Part shown: one piece after another, positions 1 through 8,571 of the stretch | Layout of the letters: the number at the start of each line of letters is the position of its first letter | Numbering within the stretch: the first letter of the stretch is position 1 | NCBI GenBank assembly: GCA_015501075.1 | Contig: JADNYJ010000515.1 | Span: forward strand, 1 to 22,076 | Length of the DNA stretch: 22,076 nt | Reading direction: 5' to 3' | From: Gymnopilus junonius | Lineage: Eukaryota > Basidiomycota > Agaricomycetes > Agaricales > Galerinaceae | Translations under genes and position numbers: made by a program | The notes under the pieces: model-generated | What the model was told of the DNA's origin: nothing | The model's input: the letters and a program-made list of their open reading frames with translations, nothing else | Database searches by the model: none

Positions 1-1850
1 AAGTCTTCTTCTACTTTGGCAGCTCCTGCTCCAGTCACCACTTCTTCGGCTCCGGCTGGCTCCTCGGCCTTTTCTTCATCGTCAACTACTTCTACTACTG
101 CCGCTTCTCCAACCGGTCCCCCTCCTTTGGCAACATTCACTGGTATTCCCCCTCTGTCCGTCATCACATCCGGCATGCCTACCAGGAATCCTATCCCGGA
201 CACCACCACGTATGCGGCAGGCGCCACGCCCCCCATTTCTGGTGCACCTGTCCTGCCTACGCCCAGTACGTGCCAAGTCCCCGAAGATTGTTTTTTATGT
301 TACTGACGAGATCCTTATCAGTTTCTGTGAGCGGTTGGCCGACCCCGGATCAGGTCCCGGATGCCAGTACGTGCTACTTCCGTGGCGAAATTTGCTCCAA
401 GGAGAAATGACGTTGATTATCCAACAGCTTCGCCCCAGGTGAAGGAGTGGTTGAAGGAATTGGACGGTTATACCATTCCAAATATTTCTACGACCGTTGA
501 CGGTTCTTGTGCCAGCGATCCTGCTGCTGCCGCAGATGCCGCCAACCGTGGGTGGTGGACTTGCGGTGGATACACTCGTGTCACCGACATTACCGCTTGC
601 CCAGACAAGCTGACCTGGGGTGTGAGGTACGTTTCGGAGAAAGTTTGCCATATTTGACTTTTGACATTCTACGGCTTTGATAGCTTTGATGATGGACCGG
701 CTCCGTACAGTATGTACCATTTATTCGACTTTGAATTGTCTATCTGACCATTGTCCTTTTTTTTTCCAGCTCAGTATGTGCTCGCAAAGTACACCAAGCC
801 TTCTTCGCGTTGACTAATCTATAAAATCTAGATATCTCCTCGACTATCTCACTGAAAAAGATATTACAGCTACTTTCTTCGTTGTTGGTTCCCGTGTAGT
901 TGAATATCCCCAGACTCTGATTGAAGAGTACATGAGCGGACATGAAATCAGTGTCCATACATGGTCTCACAGGGTACGACACCATGCGCCTTGAAGTGTG
1001 CTGAACGGTCAAACTGACTTGCCGCTAGCCTCTCACTACTTTAACGAACGAGCAAATTGTGGCCGAACTGGGCTGGACTCGCAAGGCTATCAAGGATGTC
1101 CTTGGGATTACTCCAACCACCATGCGTCCTCCTTATGGTGATATCGGTATGTAGCTTTATTTCTTCAGACATTAAATTACTGAATCTCCTCAATTAGATG
1201 ACCGCGTCCGTACGATTGCATTGGCGATGGGCATGGTACCTATTATGTGGACGAATTCTCCTAACGGTGGTAAATTCGATACCAACGGTACGCCTTTCTT
1301 CTCCTTTGCAAATTGTGGTTTGATCTTAAAATTTTTGGCATTATAGACTGGAGAGTTGCTGGCGGTCAGGTCATCGGTACCGACTCATTCAACACCTTTG
1401 AGGCCATCTTGGGCAACGCGACTACCCTTGATACTGGGTTCATCGATCTGTTCGAGATCACTGTCGACCTTGCTACCGGCTATACGCTCCCCTCAGCGCT
1501 CAGCCATGACCCCAAATTCAATGTACGTTTTCCATCGTGCTCTAGTGCCCTTTTAACGAGACTCTTTTCATTTGACATTCTCTCTTCAGCTTATGTCCAT
1601 CGGAGAATGCCAGCACTTCCCAGCAGGCAATCTCTATCTCGAGACCAATCAAAATACTACTTTCCCTTACCGCAATGGCACAAAGTTATCTGGCGTCGAT
1701 GTCAACGGCGACGGCACGCCTGACACCGTATCAGGAGGTGGAGGCGCAACGTCAAATGGCACGAGCTCTGCTGCGTTTACCATTTCCGCACCCTTGCTAA
1801 GCTCGTTGATCGCTGGCCTTGGTTTGGCCGCCGTAAGTCTATTGCTTTAA
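1..1850 (+). CDS. Chitin deacetylase (CE4 polysaccharide deacetylase), 5'-truncated by window edge
   Basis: Removes N-acetyl groups from cell-wall chitin to give chitosan. Ten exons are visible: 1-265, 322-366, 428-626, 684-709, 770-773, 832-973, 1029-1146, 1198-1287, 1347-1522, 1590-1850. They sum to 1326 bases (442 codons with the stop). CE4 motifs in order are SFDDGPAPY (motif 1, metal and catalytic Asp), VHTWSH (motif 2, metal His pair), MRPPYGD (motif 3) and IMWTNSPN (motif 4 region). The His of motif 5 is not obvious. The first visible exon is a Ser/Thr/Ala/Pro-rich stalk. After the domain come a Gly/Ser/Thr linker and a C-terminal hydrophobic run ([14 protein letters not shown]), typical of a GPI-anchor signal, so an anchored wall or membrane enzyme is inferred. 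N-glycosylation sequons such as NATT and NGTS are present. The signal peptide lies outside the window. One exon is only 4 nt long. Family certain; paralogue unknown. Confidence 0.93.
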
Positions 1851-2506
1851 TGTTATGATTTTTGGCTTTTTTGGCTTTGATTATACAAACATAGCATAGT
1901 CACCTTCATGATTTTGTCACGCATTATTATTACATCGTTTAGGGATTTATAGGATTTAGTATTGAACGGACTCGACTAGTAGACGGACTTCAACAATCTA
2001 TTCTTGTTAATCGTACGTAGTAGCCACGCAAGCGCCCACTGAATGAGGATGGCAGGAACACGTCGTGAGCTTTACAGTACTGGTATATGTGAAATGCAAC
2101 ACGTTGCCGAACAGGCTCTTAGTCTGGAGGAAGACAAATGTAAGCTCGTTACTAACATAATTACAGTCTACAATGCCCAAAAAAAAGCCGGAGGATGTCA
2201 TGAAAAACAAGTCAGATTTTTGGTCAAGCCTTCCAAAAAGGTTGCCTGTGCATCAAACCACTACATAACGAGGAAATAAACAAAAAAAATTAAATGGTGT
2301 AGATCCGTGGAGAGATGCAACTTTCGAGCTGTCAATGCGTCTTTAATATCTATTCGAAAGAGAACAAACCATGTATTGGGACACTGGGAGCCCGACACAA
2401 AGCTAATTAGGAGGGTTGAGGGATTACCGGATACCCGATGATGTTGGCATAAAATCATGTGCCAAATTAACTGGATGATCTTGATTCCCCATACCTTTGG
2501 CTAATC
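1851..2506. other. Intergenic region between chitin deacetylase and carnitine acetyltransferase
   Basis: About 650 bases downstream of the deacetylase stop and upstream of the TATA-like box of the next gene. Short open frames exist here (for example 2043-2279 on the plus strand and 2007-2210 on the minus strand), but they show no recognisable domain and no splice-supported extension, and I treat them as chance. An A-rich stretch around 2274-2290 contains AATAAA and could be a 3'-end signal. I see no RNA gene, repeat array or transposon. Confidence 0.6.
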
Positions 2507-2513
2507 TATATAT
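2507..2513 (+). promoter_or_regulatory. TATA-like box upstream of carnitine acetyltransferase
   Basis: TATATAT lies 44 bases before the first in-frame ATG (2557) and 104 bases before the second (2617). If transcription starts about 30-60 bases downstream, some transcripts would begin close to or beyond the first ATG. That would give a simple way to choose between the mitochondrial and the non-mitochondrial form. The sequence is seen; the role is inferred. Confidence 0.4.
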
Positions 2514-2556
2514 CTGGGGCCCCAGAGAAGGGTTTCTCTGCCGCCTGGTCCTGAAT

Positions 2557-4851
2557 ATGCTGGGGCGTAGGTCGCAGCGTTCTCTCTTCTCACTCACTCA
2601 GCACCAACACAGACAGATGGCTTCTCAATCCAGAAGTCTGCGCCCTGCTCAATGGAAAACTGCTGCTCCCGAACCCCTATTAGGCACCTTGACATTCGCT
2701 GCTCAGTCCAAACTTCCGCAGTTGCCCGTACCGGAACTCAAGGATACTCTGAATCGCTTGAAAGAGTCTTTGAAGCCCATTGCTTGGTCCGACGCTGAAT
2801 ACGCGTCAGTTGTAAAGAAGATTGACGCGTTTGAACGCGAGAAGGGGCAGGAACTTCACCAGCGACTGCTACAAAAGGCCGCTACTCGTCAACATTGGTT
2901 AGAAGAATGGTGGGATGATGCGGGATATTTGGGGTACAGGGATTCCGTATGTCTTCTTTCGCCGTTGAATTTCAATGACTGACACTCAGTACTGTAGGTT
3001 GTCGTGAATGTTTCCTACTATTGTACGTTGCTTTCTCTGTCAGTGCCAATATTTTCTCATCTGTCTGCCTCTTAGATGGCTTTGATCAATCGCCTTCCCA
3101 TTTGTCTAACGCGCCCTGCTACTCGAGCTGCTGGAATAGCAAGAGCCGCCATGATATTCAGACAAAAACTAAGCAGGGTTCATTAAACCAGAGTCTACCA
3201 AGGAAGGCCACTATGTATGGACACTTATAGGCAAGGAAGTTCATTGCATGAACATCTCGTCTAAGATCTCACCTCTTTATTAAGGTGGATGTTCGACTGT
3301 TGTAGAGTTCCCGGAGAAGGACTAGACTGGAGCGTTTCTTACGCGAAGAATGGCGAATTGGGCGACTCGGGGCATATCATCGTGATCCGGAAAAATCGCG
3401 TCTACAAAGTCGATGTTACCCACAATGGCAGGATTTTGAGCACTTCAGAAATCGAAAAGTAAGTCGATTGTCCTCTCAAAGGGCCGTGTGCTGATGACGC
3501 TCAGACAAATTCAGCATATCTATGAGAATACCCTACAAGAATACCCCGGCGTCGGTGTACTCTCGGCTTCAGACCGTGATATCTGGGCTAAGGTCGGTTT
3601 GTCCCCTGTTCCTAAATGGTTCATATGACTGAACTTCGCCCAAGGACTATGCAGAACTAGAGAAAAGTTCTGTTAATTCAAAAATCCTGGAAGCCATTCA
3701 TTCTTCTGCATTCGTTATCAGTCTTGAATCATCCCAGCCTCGAGATCCAATTCATCACAGTCGGGCGTTATGGCATGGAGATGTTATCGGAGGAATCCCA
3801 GTTGGTCTCAGAAACCGGTGGGTGGACAAACCTGTGCAATTCGTCGTATTCGATAATGGATACGCTGGACTCATGGGAGAACATTCTGTTATGGATGGCA
3901 CCCCTACAGCAAGAATGTGTGACGAGGTGCTTGACATACTCTACGATCCCGCCTTCGACCACGGTTCCTCTTCGGGTCCTGAAAAGACTCCTACCCCATT
4001 GGACTGGGAGGTTACCGAAGCTACTACCCAAGCCATTGCGAAAGCAGATCATGCTGCCGCGGAACTTATTCATTCTCAGGAATTAGGATTCCATATCACT
4101 TCTTATGGAAAGGCTGCTATCAAGGCATTCGGCGTCTCTCCAGACTCGTGGCGCAGATGATCATTCAACTTGCTTATAGGCGATTGCTAGGCACGAACAA
4201 GAGAAACGGGGGCACATACGAAGCTGCTTCAACTCGCAAATTCTTCAAAGGCCGTACTGAAGCTATTCGCGTGGTGACAAGCGAGGCAGATGAATGGGTT
4301 AGGAGTATGGATGACCCGGCAGCCACCGCAGAAACTCGTAAAAAGCTCTTCGACAGTGCCACAAGAAAGCACGTCAGCCTGGCTAAGGCAGGCGGCCAAG
4401 GACAAGGTGTCGACCGTCATCTCTTGGTAAATTACCTTTTTTTCTCGCGATTTTATACTTTGACTTACGCCACTGGGAAAAAAGGACTCCGGAAGGTCTT
4501 GAAGGAGAGTGAAGGACTACCTGAACTATATGATGACCCCGTCTTTAAACGCTCGTCATACTGGGTGCTAAGTACATCTGCTATTTTTTCAAAGCATTTC
4601 CCTGTATATGGCTGGGGTGAGGTAGTTCCAGACGGTTTCGGAGTGGCCTACGTGACCGGATACGACGGTAAGCGCAGATTGACTTCCGTACTTCTCCGCC
4701 CTCTAAACATGCAACACCAGACCGTCTTCAGTACACCATCACGTCACGCAAAGAAATGCCTAATGCGCGCTTTGTTAAGGAGGTCGGAAAAGCAGCTCAA
4801 GACCTTTATGCACTTCACTCCAGCGTCCCGCCGGTTAAAGCCAAGCTTTGA
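2557..4851 (+). CDS. CAT2: Carnitine O-acetyltransferase, predicted dual mitochondrial/peroxisomal; frame interrupted
   Basis: Transfers acetyl groups between CoA and carnitine so that acetyl units can cross organelle membranes. Exons: 2557-2946, 2998-3022, 3076-3230, 3285-3458, 3505-3592, 3645-4426, 4485-4667, 4721-4851; about 642 residues after frame correction, normal for fungal enzymes. The catalytic His is in LMGEHSVMDGTP. Other family landmarks are MFDCCRVPGEGLDWS, NRWVDKPVQF, TYEAASTRKFFKGRTEA, VDRHLL and VVPDGFGVAY. The first ATG gives a basic, Ser/Arg-rich presequence (MLGRRSQRSLFSLTQ); a second in-frame ATG at 2617 removes it. The C-terminus is AKL, a canonical PTS1. Intron 3231-3284 has a GC donor. 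Homology needs about five one-base corrections: near 3106-3112, 3175-3179, 3206-3208, at 4147-4150, and at the 3' border of intron 4427-4484. As written the frame is broken; assembly error and pseudogene are both possible. Confidence 0.88.
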
Positions 4852-5106
4852 TCTTTAAAATTTCCTCGTGAACCGTCTTTTACAAGGGTTTTAAGCTAGA
4901 TATTTATCTCAATAGCACTGGATGACAAATTGGCAATCACAACAATGTAAATCGAAGGCATCTTATGTATATCATTGCATGTTAATACCTGGAAAGACAT
5001 GCAGTCACTCCGATCATCCGATCAACTAATTAAAAGTCGGGATAGTGTATCGCGCAAGGCTATTATTGCAAAATGCTGGTATATATACAAATGATAACGT
5101 GCGGTT
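4852..5106. other. Convergent 3' intergenic region
   Basis: 255 bases between the stops of carnitine acetyltransferase (+) and Rpf1 (-). It is AT-rich and presumably holds both 3' UTRs. No further feature is seen. Confidence 0.5.
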
Positions 5107-6473
5107 TCAAAGGAAAAAGGTTTTCCTTGAGGTTTCCAACTCAGGCTGAAAAAAAGGACAAGTTAATGCGCGTTATAACAGACACATAATACTGCAAACT
5201 GACCTTCCATTGCCAGATGAATTCGTCCTGCTTAGGTGGAGTTGTCTTCTTGGGTTGGTCTTCAGCAGCATTTTCAGATGCGCTTGATTGAGCATTTTCG
5301 TCGCTGTTGGTTGGCGATGGTTCGGTTCCAAGGGTTATTTGCGGGGCGGTCTCGCCGTAATTATAAACAGCGGGAATACCCTTTTTCAGCCATCTTAGCT
5401 TGAGCGTAAATCGAGGCCCAATTTCTTGGAGGGAAACTTTTTCTGTCGACCTAAAGGCGTATCTGCAAAGATTCGAGATAAGAATGTCTCCGATACCAGT
5501 AAACTGGACTAGAATGTACCTATGCCGCCTGAAGAAGAGAAAATCTCGCTGATTATGTAGGGTCACAACTTGACGACCTTGGAACTCCGGTAATGGAGGG
5601 AAAGTAGTCTGGAACATACGCCCCACAGCGTGGCCGAGTTGTGTTACGAAGTTATTTAGAACTAACTCCGGATAATGTGGTGTAGCTCGTGCATGCCCCT
5701 TGCAGATAGTTAAAAAATGAAGGGAAAGAAATGGAATAATTCCTACGAAGATTTGTTTTGTGAGCTCAATAGACGTTAGCTTGAAATATGCCGATGGCCC
5801 ACTCGGGAGATGAACAAGAGTGATTGCATCTGGAAGTCGTAAGATCAGAACAGTATAAACTGCCAGCAAAATCATTGACATACTTGGTTTCTTCATATCT
5901 TCATTGACGACACAAAGGTGCTTGTAGCCACGGTCTGCCGCCCATCCTGCTATCTTGCCAACTTCAAACCCTTTTCCTTTCTTCCTGCGAATAAACTCGG
6001 CGCCCGGAAAAACTCCTACTAACTCGTCGCAAAATTCGTAAGTTGCCTTTGAGGCTTTTGGCGATGTTGTGATCAGAATTTTAGGAGGGATTGATGGATC
6101 GTCGACGGACGTAAAATAAGATGCAAATGGGTCGTTTTCGAGGTCCGCAGCTAATTCATCATGCTTGAAGGATTCAGCTGTTGAAGAAGACGGATCGGCA
6201 GTTAAAATGGACGGGTCGAATTCACGCATGTTATCAAGCGTGCGAGGAACATTCTCCGACAAACGTTTCTATGCAAAACATTCAGATTGTGCATTCGCAT
6301 TCACTAGAGAAAAAGAGAACCTTTTTTGCAATAGGGTCATTGGCCTCGAGCTTCGCTTGTGCCAATCGTTTTTGTAACTTTTGCTGATTCTTCGCCTTTT
6401 TCTGTTTGCGAGCAACTTCTTCCCTCTTCATTTTGTTTTTAATTGATGACGGCTCGAACCGACTTGTAGGCAT
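5107..6473 (-). CDS. RPF1: Ribosome production factor 1 (Brix domain, 60S subunit assembly)
   Basis: Nucleolar factor needed for 27S pre-rRNA processing and 60S assembly. Six exons, in minus-strand order 6473-6321, 6268-5884, 5829-5747, 5698-5520, 5462-5204, 5145-5107, total 1098 bases and 365 residues. The N-terminus is Lys/Arg/Glu/Gln-rich (KREEVARKQKKAKNQQKLQK), as in Rpf1. The Brix domain runs from about residue 110 (PPKILITTSPKAS) to about 310. It contains HLPSGPSAYFKL, HARATPHYPELVLNNF, GRQVVTLHNQRDFLFFRRHR and EIGPRFTLKL, which separate Rpf1 from the Imp4, Rpf2 and Ssf paralogues. The short last exon gives the tail KPELETSRKTFFL, like the charged tail of yeast Rpf1. I chose the ATG at 6473 because family members start close to the basic helix. 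An in-frame ATG at 6590 would add 39 unlike residues. The TIR element at 6607-7416 lies just upstream. Confidence 0.93.
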
Positions 6474-6606
6474 ATTGGACCAGTTTTTCAGGAAAGATAT
6501 AAGACAGGATGAGTTGAAGTGGACACAGCGCTTGCCTTGGACAATGTCTTCAACTCCGAAGTGTGTTAAATGTTTGGCACTGTCACTCAAACCAATCAGT
6601 CATCTT

Positions 6607-6637
6607 TGTCGGAAAACCCCGGAGGGCATTATAATGC
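6607..6637 (+). repeat. Left terminal inverted repeat of the TIR element
   Basis: 31 bases beginning TGTCGGAAAACC and ending with the palindrome GCATTATAATGC. It differs from the right repeat at three positions, all in the short spacer between the outer 12-mer and the inner block. Confidence 0.82.
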
Positions 6638-7015
6638 GGTGCGCATTATTTCCCAGGCAAACCCCGTTATAATGCACATTATGATGCCCCGATTCCATTT
6701 ATAGCTCTACTGGCCGAATTATAATCAAAGGGACTGATAAGATAATGCAAATCGGATGTTCGGTAATGCCGGAGCCGGCTAAGCGGTCTGAGTGATCAAG
6801 TCCCGAGCTATCGGTTGGTTTATATGGCATTGAGTTCAACGTCGATTCTGCGTGATCCCCCAAAGGTTTGACTGTCATTCAAAGTGCAATTAGATATTTT
6901 ATATTTTACATCAATTATCACTGACATTAAGCAGCTAAAAGTAGGGAGGAGACCACTGTAGTGTCTGGATAGGAAAATATAGGGACTTTGATTAATCAGG
7001 CCGTTTTAGGAAGGT

Positions 7016-7035
7016 GCGGTCACTGGCGGTCACTG
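7016..7035. repeat. Short direct repeat inside the TIR element
   Basis: The 10-mer GCGGTCACTG occurs twice in direct tandem (7016-7025 and 7026-7035). It lies just before the SINE-like segment; no function is visible. Confidence 0.6.
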
Positions 7036-7065
7036 GCTGCTTTGAAGCTCTAGGTTCCTTTAACA

Positions 7066-7191
7066 TGAAAAAGCGCTATGGCGCAGCGGTAAGTTATGCA
7101 CGTCTCAAGGTTATTATTTCAGGTAAGTCTCATGTTCGATTCACGCGTATGCCACTTAATTTCGACAGTGTTAGGTAAGTAAGTAAGTAAG
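7066..7191 (+). mobile_element. tRNA-derived SINE-like fragment nested in the TIR element
   Basis: TATGGCGCAGCGGTAAG (A box TGGCGCAGCGG at 7079-7089) is followed about 45 bases later by GTTCGATTC (B box, 7134-7142). This matches the spacing of an internal RNA polymerase III promoter. The segment ends in a simple repeat tail of GTAAG/TAAG units (7175-7191), as many fungal SINEs do. The acceptor and T stems do not pair properly, so it is not a working tRNA. Clear target duplications were not found, so the left boundary is approximate. A tRNA pseudogene is the alternative. Confidence 0.55.
7175..7191 (+). repeat. TAAG microsatellite tail
   Basis: Four GTAA units in a row followed by G, at the 3' end of the SINE-like segment. 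Short tandem tails of this kind are characteristic of tRNA-derived SINEs. Confidence 0.7.
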
Positions 7192-7385
7192 AATCGTGAG
7201 AGCCGAAATACAGAGGTAAGAACGAAATAAGGAAAGTGCCCGGAGGCACTGCTTCCATTTTCCTAACATAGGCCCTGTGCATTATAATCGAGCTCGAGCA
7301 TTATAATTGGCATGCCGAATTACGGAATATCCACTTTGCGTTATAATTGGATTATAATTAAGGCTCCGCATTACCGGCATTATCG

Positions 7386-7416
7386 GCATTATAATGCCCT
7401 TAGCGGTTTTCCGACA
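7386..7416 (-). repeat. Right terminal inverted repeat of the TIR element
   Basis: The reverse complement begins TGTCGGAAAACC and contains GCATTATAATGC, pairing with 6607-6637 at 28 of 31 positions. Confidence 0.82.
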
Positions 7417-7480
7417 TTATCTTATCTTTTTTAATTCGCTTGTCAGATTTTTGGGGTCCTACAGGTAGTTCTTCCTCAAG

Positions 7481-8554
7481 ATGTCGAGCGTGTTACCCTC
7501 TAAGAACGAGCAATATGGCACGAAGGAATATTGGTCAGTGCTCTTGTTGTATGGCCGTGATCGTCTGTTTGTTTCGACTGCCCCCCATCTTCGTCTATAG
7601 GGACCAGAGATATTCAAAGTTAGTTTTCACTGCTGGTTTTTCGGCAAAATCAACAGGCTGAAGAACGAAAGGGAGACAAATAACGAATCATTTGACTGGT
7701 TCAAGTCATACGCCGACCTTGCTGATCTTCTCCATGAGCTCGTCCCTAAGAAATCATCACGAATTTTGATGCTTGGGTGCGGCAATTCCAAGTTATCAGA
7801 GGATGTAAGTCCATCGTCGACATTTCCAAGCACTTACTGTATTAATCATGTTATGAGAAGATGTGGGAAGACGGCTATCGCAATATTGTAAACATCGATG
7901 TGTGTGTGTCAAATGTCAGAAACAGGACCTGTTGATTGACTTTGGAAAACAGTATTCTGGTGTTCTCATTGAACAAATGAAAAAAAGACACAGCGACTTG
8001 CGTCCAGAAATGGAATGTATGTCCTAAATTTTCTTTTCTTATGAGAAATCGAAGTGAAGGCTATCACAAGGGCACGAAGTGGATGTCAGAAATCTCATAT
8101 TTGAAGACGGTACCTTTGATGTGGCCATCGACAAAGGCGCGCTTGATTTCTTTCAAAAGAAAAAAAAGCTTTTCTGATCTCTGCCTTTAGGTACGATGGA
8201 TGCTATGATGACCGCAAAGGGCGACGTATGGGTAAAATTACCATATCATCAAACAATCATTTTTTTTTGGTTCTAATGTTCTACAGGACCCTCCTCAGCG
8301 AGTCATCGATGACTGCAGCAAGGAAGTAGATGAGACTCTCAGGTGGGTTCCACCTGTAGAAACGACTCCGTGTACACTTTAATCGTTTTAACAGAGTGCT
8401 CAAGGAGAACGGCCTTTTCATTTATCTCACTTTCGGTCAACCACACTTTAGGCGACGGTACCTGAAGAGGGAAGGGACGACACTTGAGATCAAAGAGTTA
8501 GGAGAAGCATTCCATTATTACCTATACATTCTACGTAAAAATATCCAGTCATAA
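7481..8554 (+). CDS. Class I SAM methyltransferase, METTL13/EEF1AKMT4-like (predicted eEF1A lysine methyltransferase family)
   Basis: A small cytosolic seven-strand methyltransferase. Members with this signature methylate translation factor eEF1A; the substrate here is inferred only. Nine exons: 7481-7533, 7601-7618, 7657-7804, 7861-7899, 7953-8016, 8071-8136, 8190-8231, 8287-8342, 8395-8554; about 214 residues. Landmarks are EQYGTKEYWDQRY at the N-terminus, ILMLGCGNSKLSEDM (SAM motif I), NIVNIDYSG (motif II, acidic ribose ligand), GTFDVAIDKGTMDAMM and RVLKENGLFIYLTFGQPHFRR. Exon 2 is 18 nt and the intron after it only 38 nt. Intron 8137-8189 needs a GC donor. The exons sum to one base more than a multiple of three, because GGGG at 8218-8221 should be GGG to keep the frame into GDVWDPPQ. 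That is a probable one-base insertion. The stop lies 17 bases from the NDUFAF7-like stop. Confidence 0.85.
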
Positions 8555-8571
8555 ATTCTCATGACTCTTCT

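Larger units (their letters stand above)
6607..7416. mobile_element. Non-autonomous TIR DNA transposon (large MITE-like element)
   Basis: The ends are inverted repeats. Bases 6607-6637 match the reverse complement of 7386-7416 at 28 of 31 positions, beginning TGTCGGAAAACC on each strand. Both ends carry the perfect 12-base palindrome GCATTATAATGC (6626-6637 and 7386-7397). More copies of the ATTATAAT core and near variants cluster inside each end, forming subterminal repeats. Flanks 6600-6606 (tcatctt) and 7417-7423 (ttatctt) match at 6 of 7 positions and may be a worn target-site duplication. No transposase frame is present, so it would need a partner element. The superfamily cannot be named from this copy. 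It occupies nearly all the divergent spacer between Rpf1 and the methyltransferase gene, ending 64 bases before the latter's ATG. Confidence 0.8.

Noticed and set aside
295..720. 141-residue minus-strand open frame
   Set aside because: Antisense to chitin deacetylase exons and introns; no domain and no independent support.
4427..4484. In-frame 19-residue insertion in carnitine acetyltransferase (intron left unspliced)
   Set aside because: The stretch is stop-free but has a GTAAAT donor, a T-rich tract, a TTGACTT branch-like site and an AAG end, and it interrupts the conserved VDRHLL-GLRK segment. An intron with a one-base error at its border fits better.
7070..7160. Functional tRNA gene
   Set aside because: A and B boxes are present, but the acceptor and T stems do not pair and no clear anticodon arm forms. 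Called SINE-like instead.
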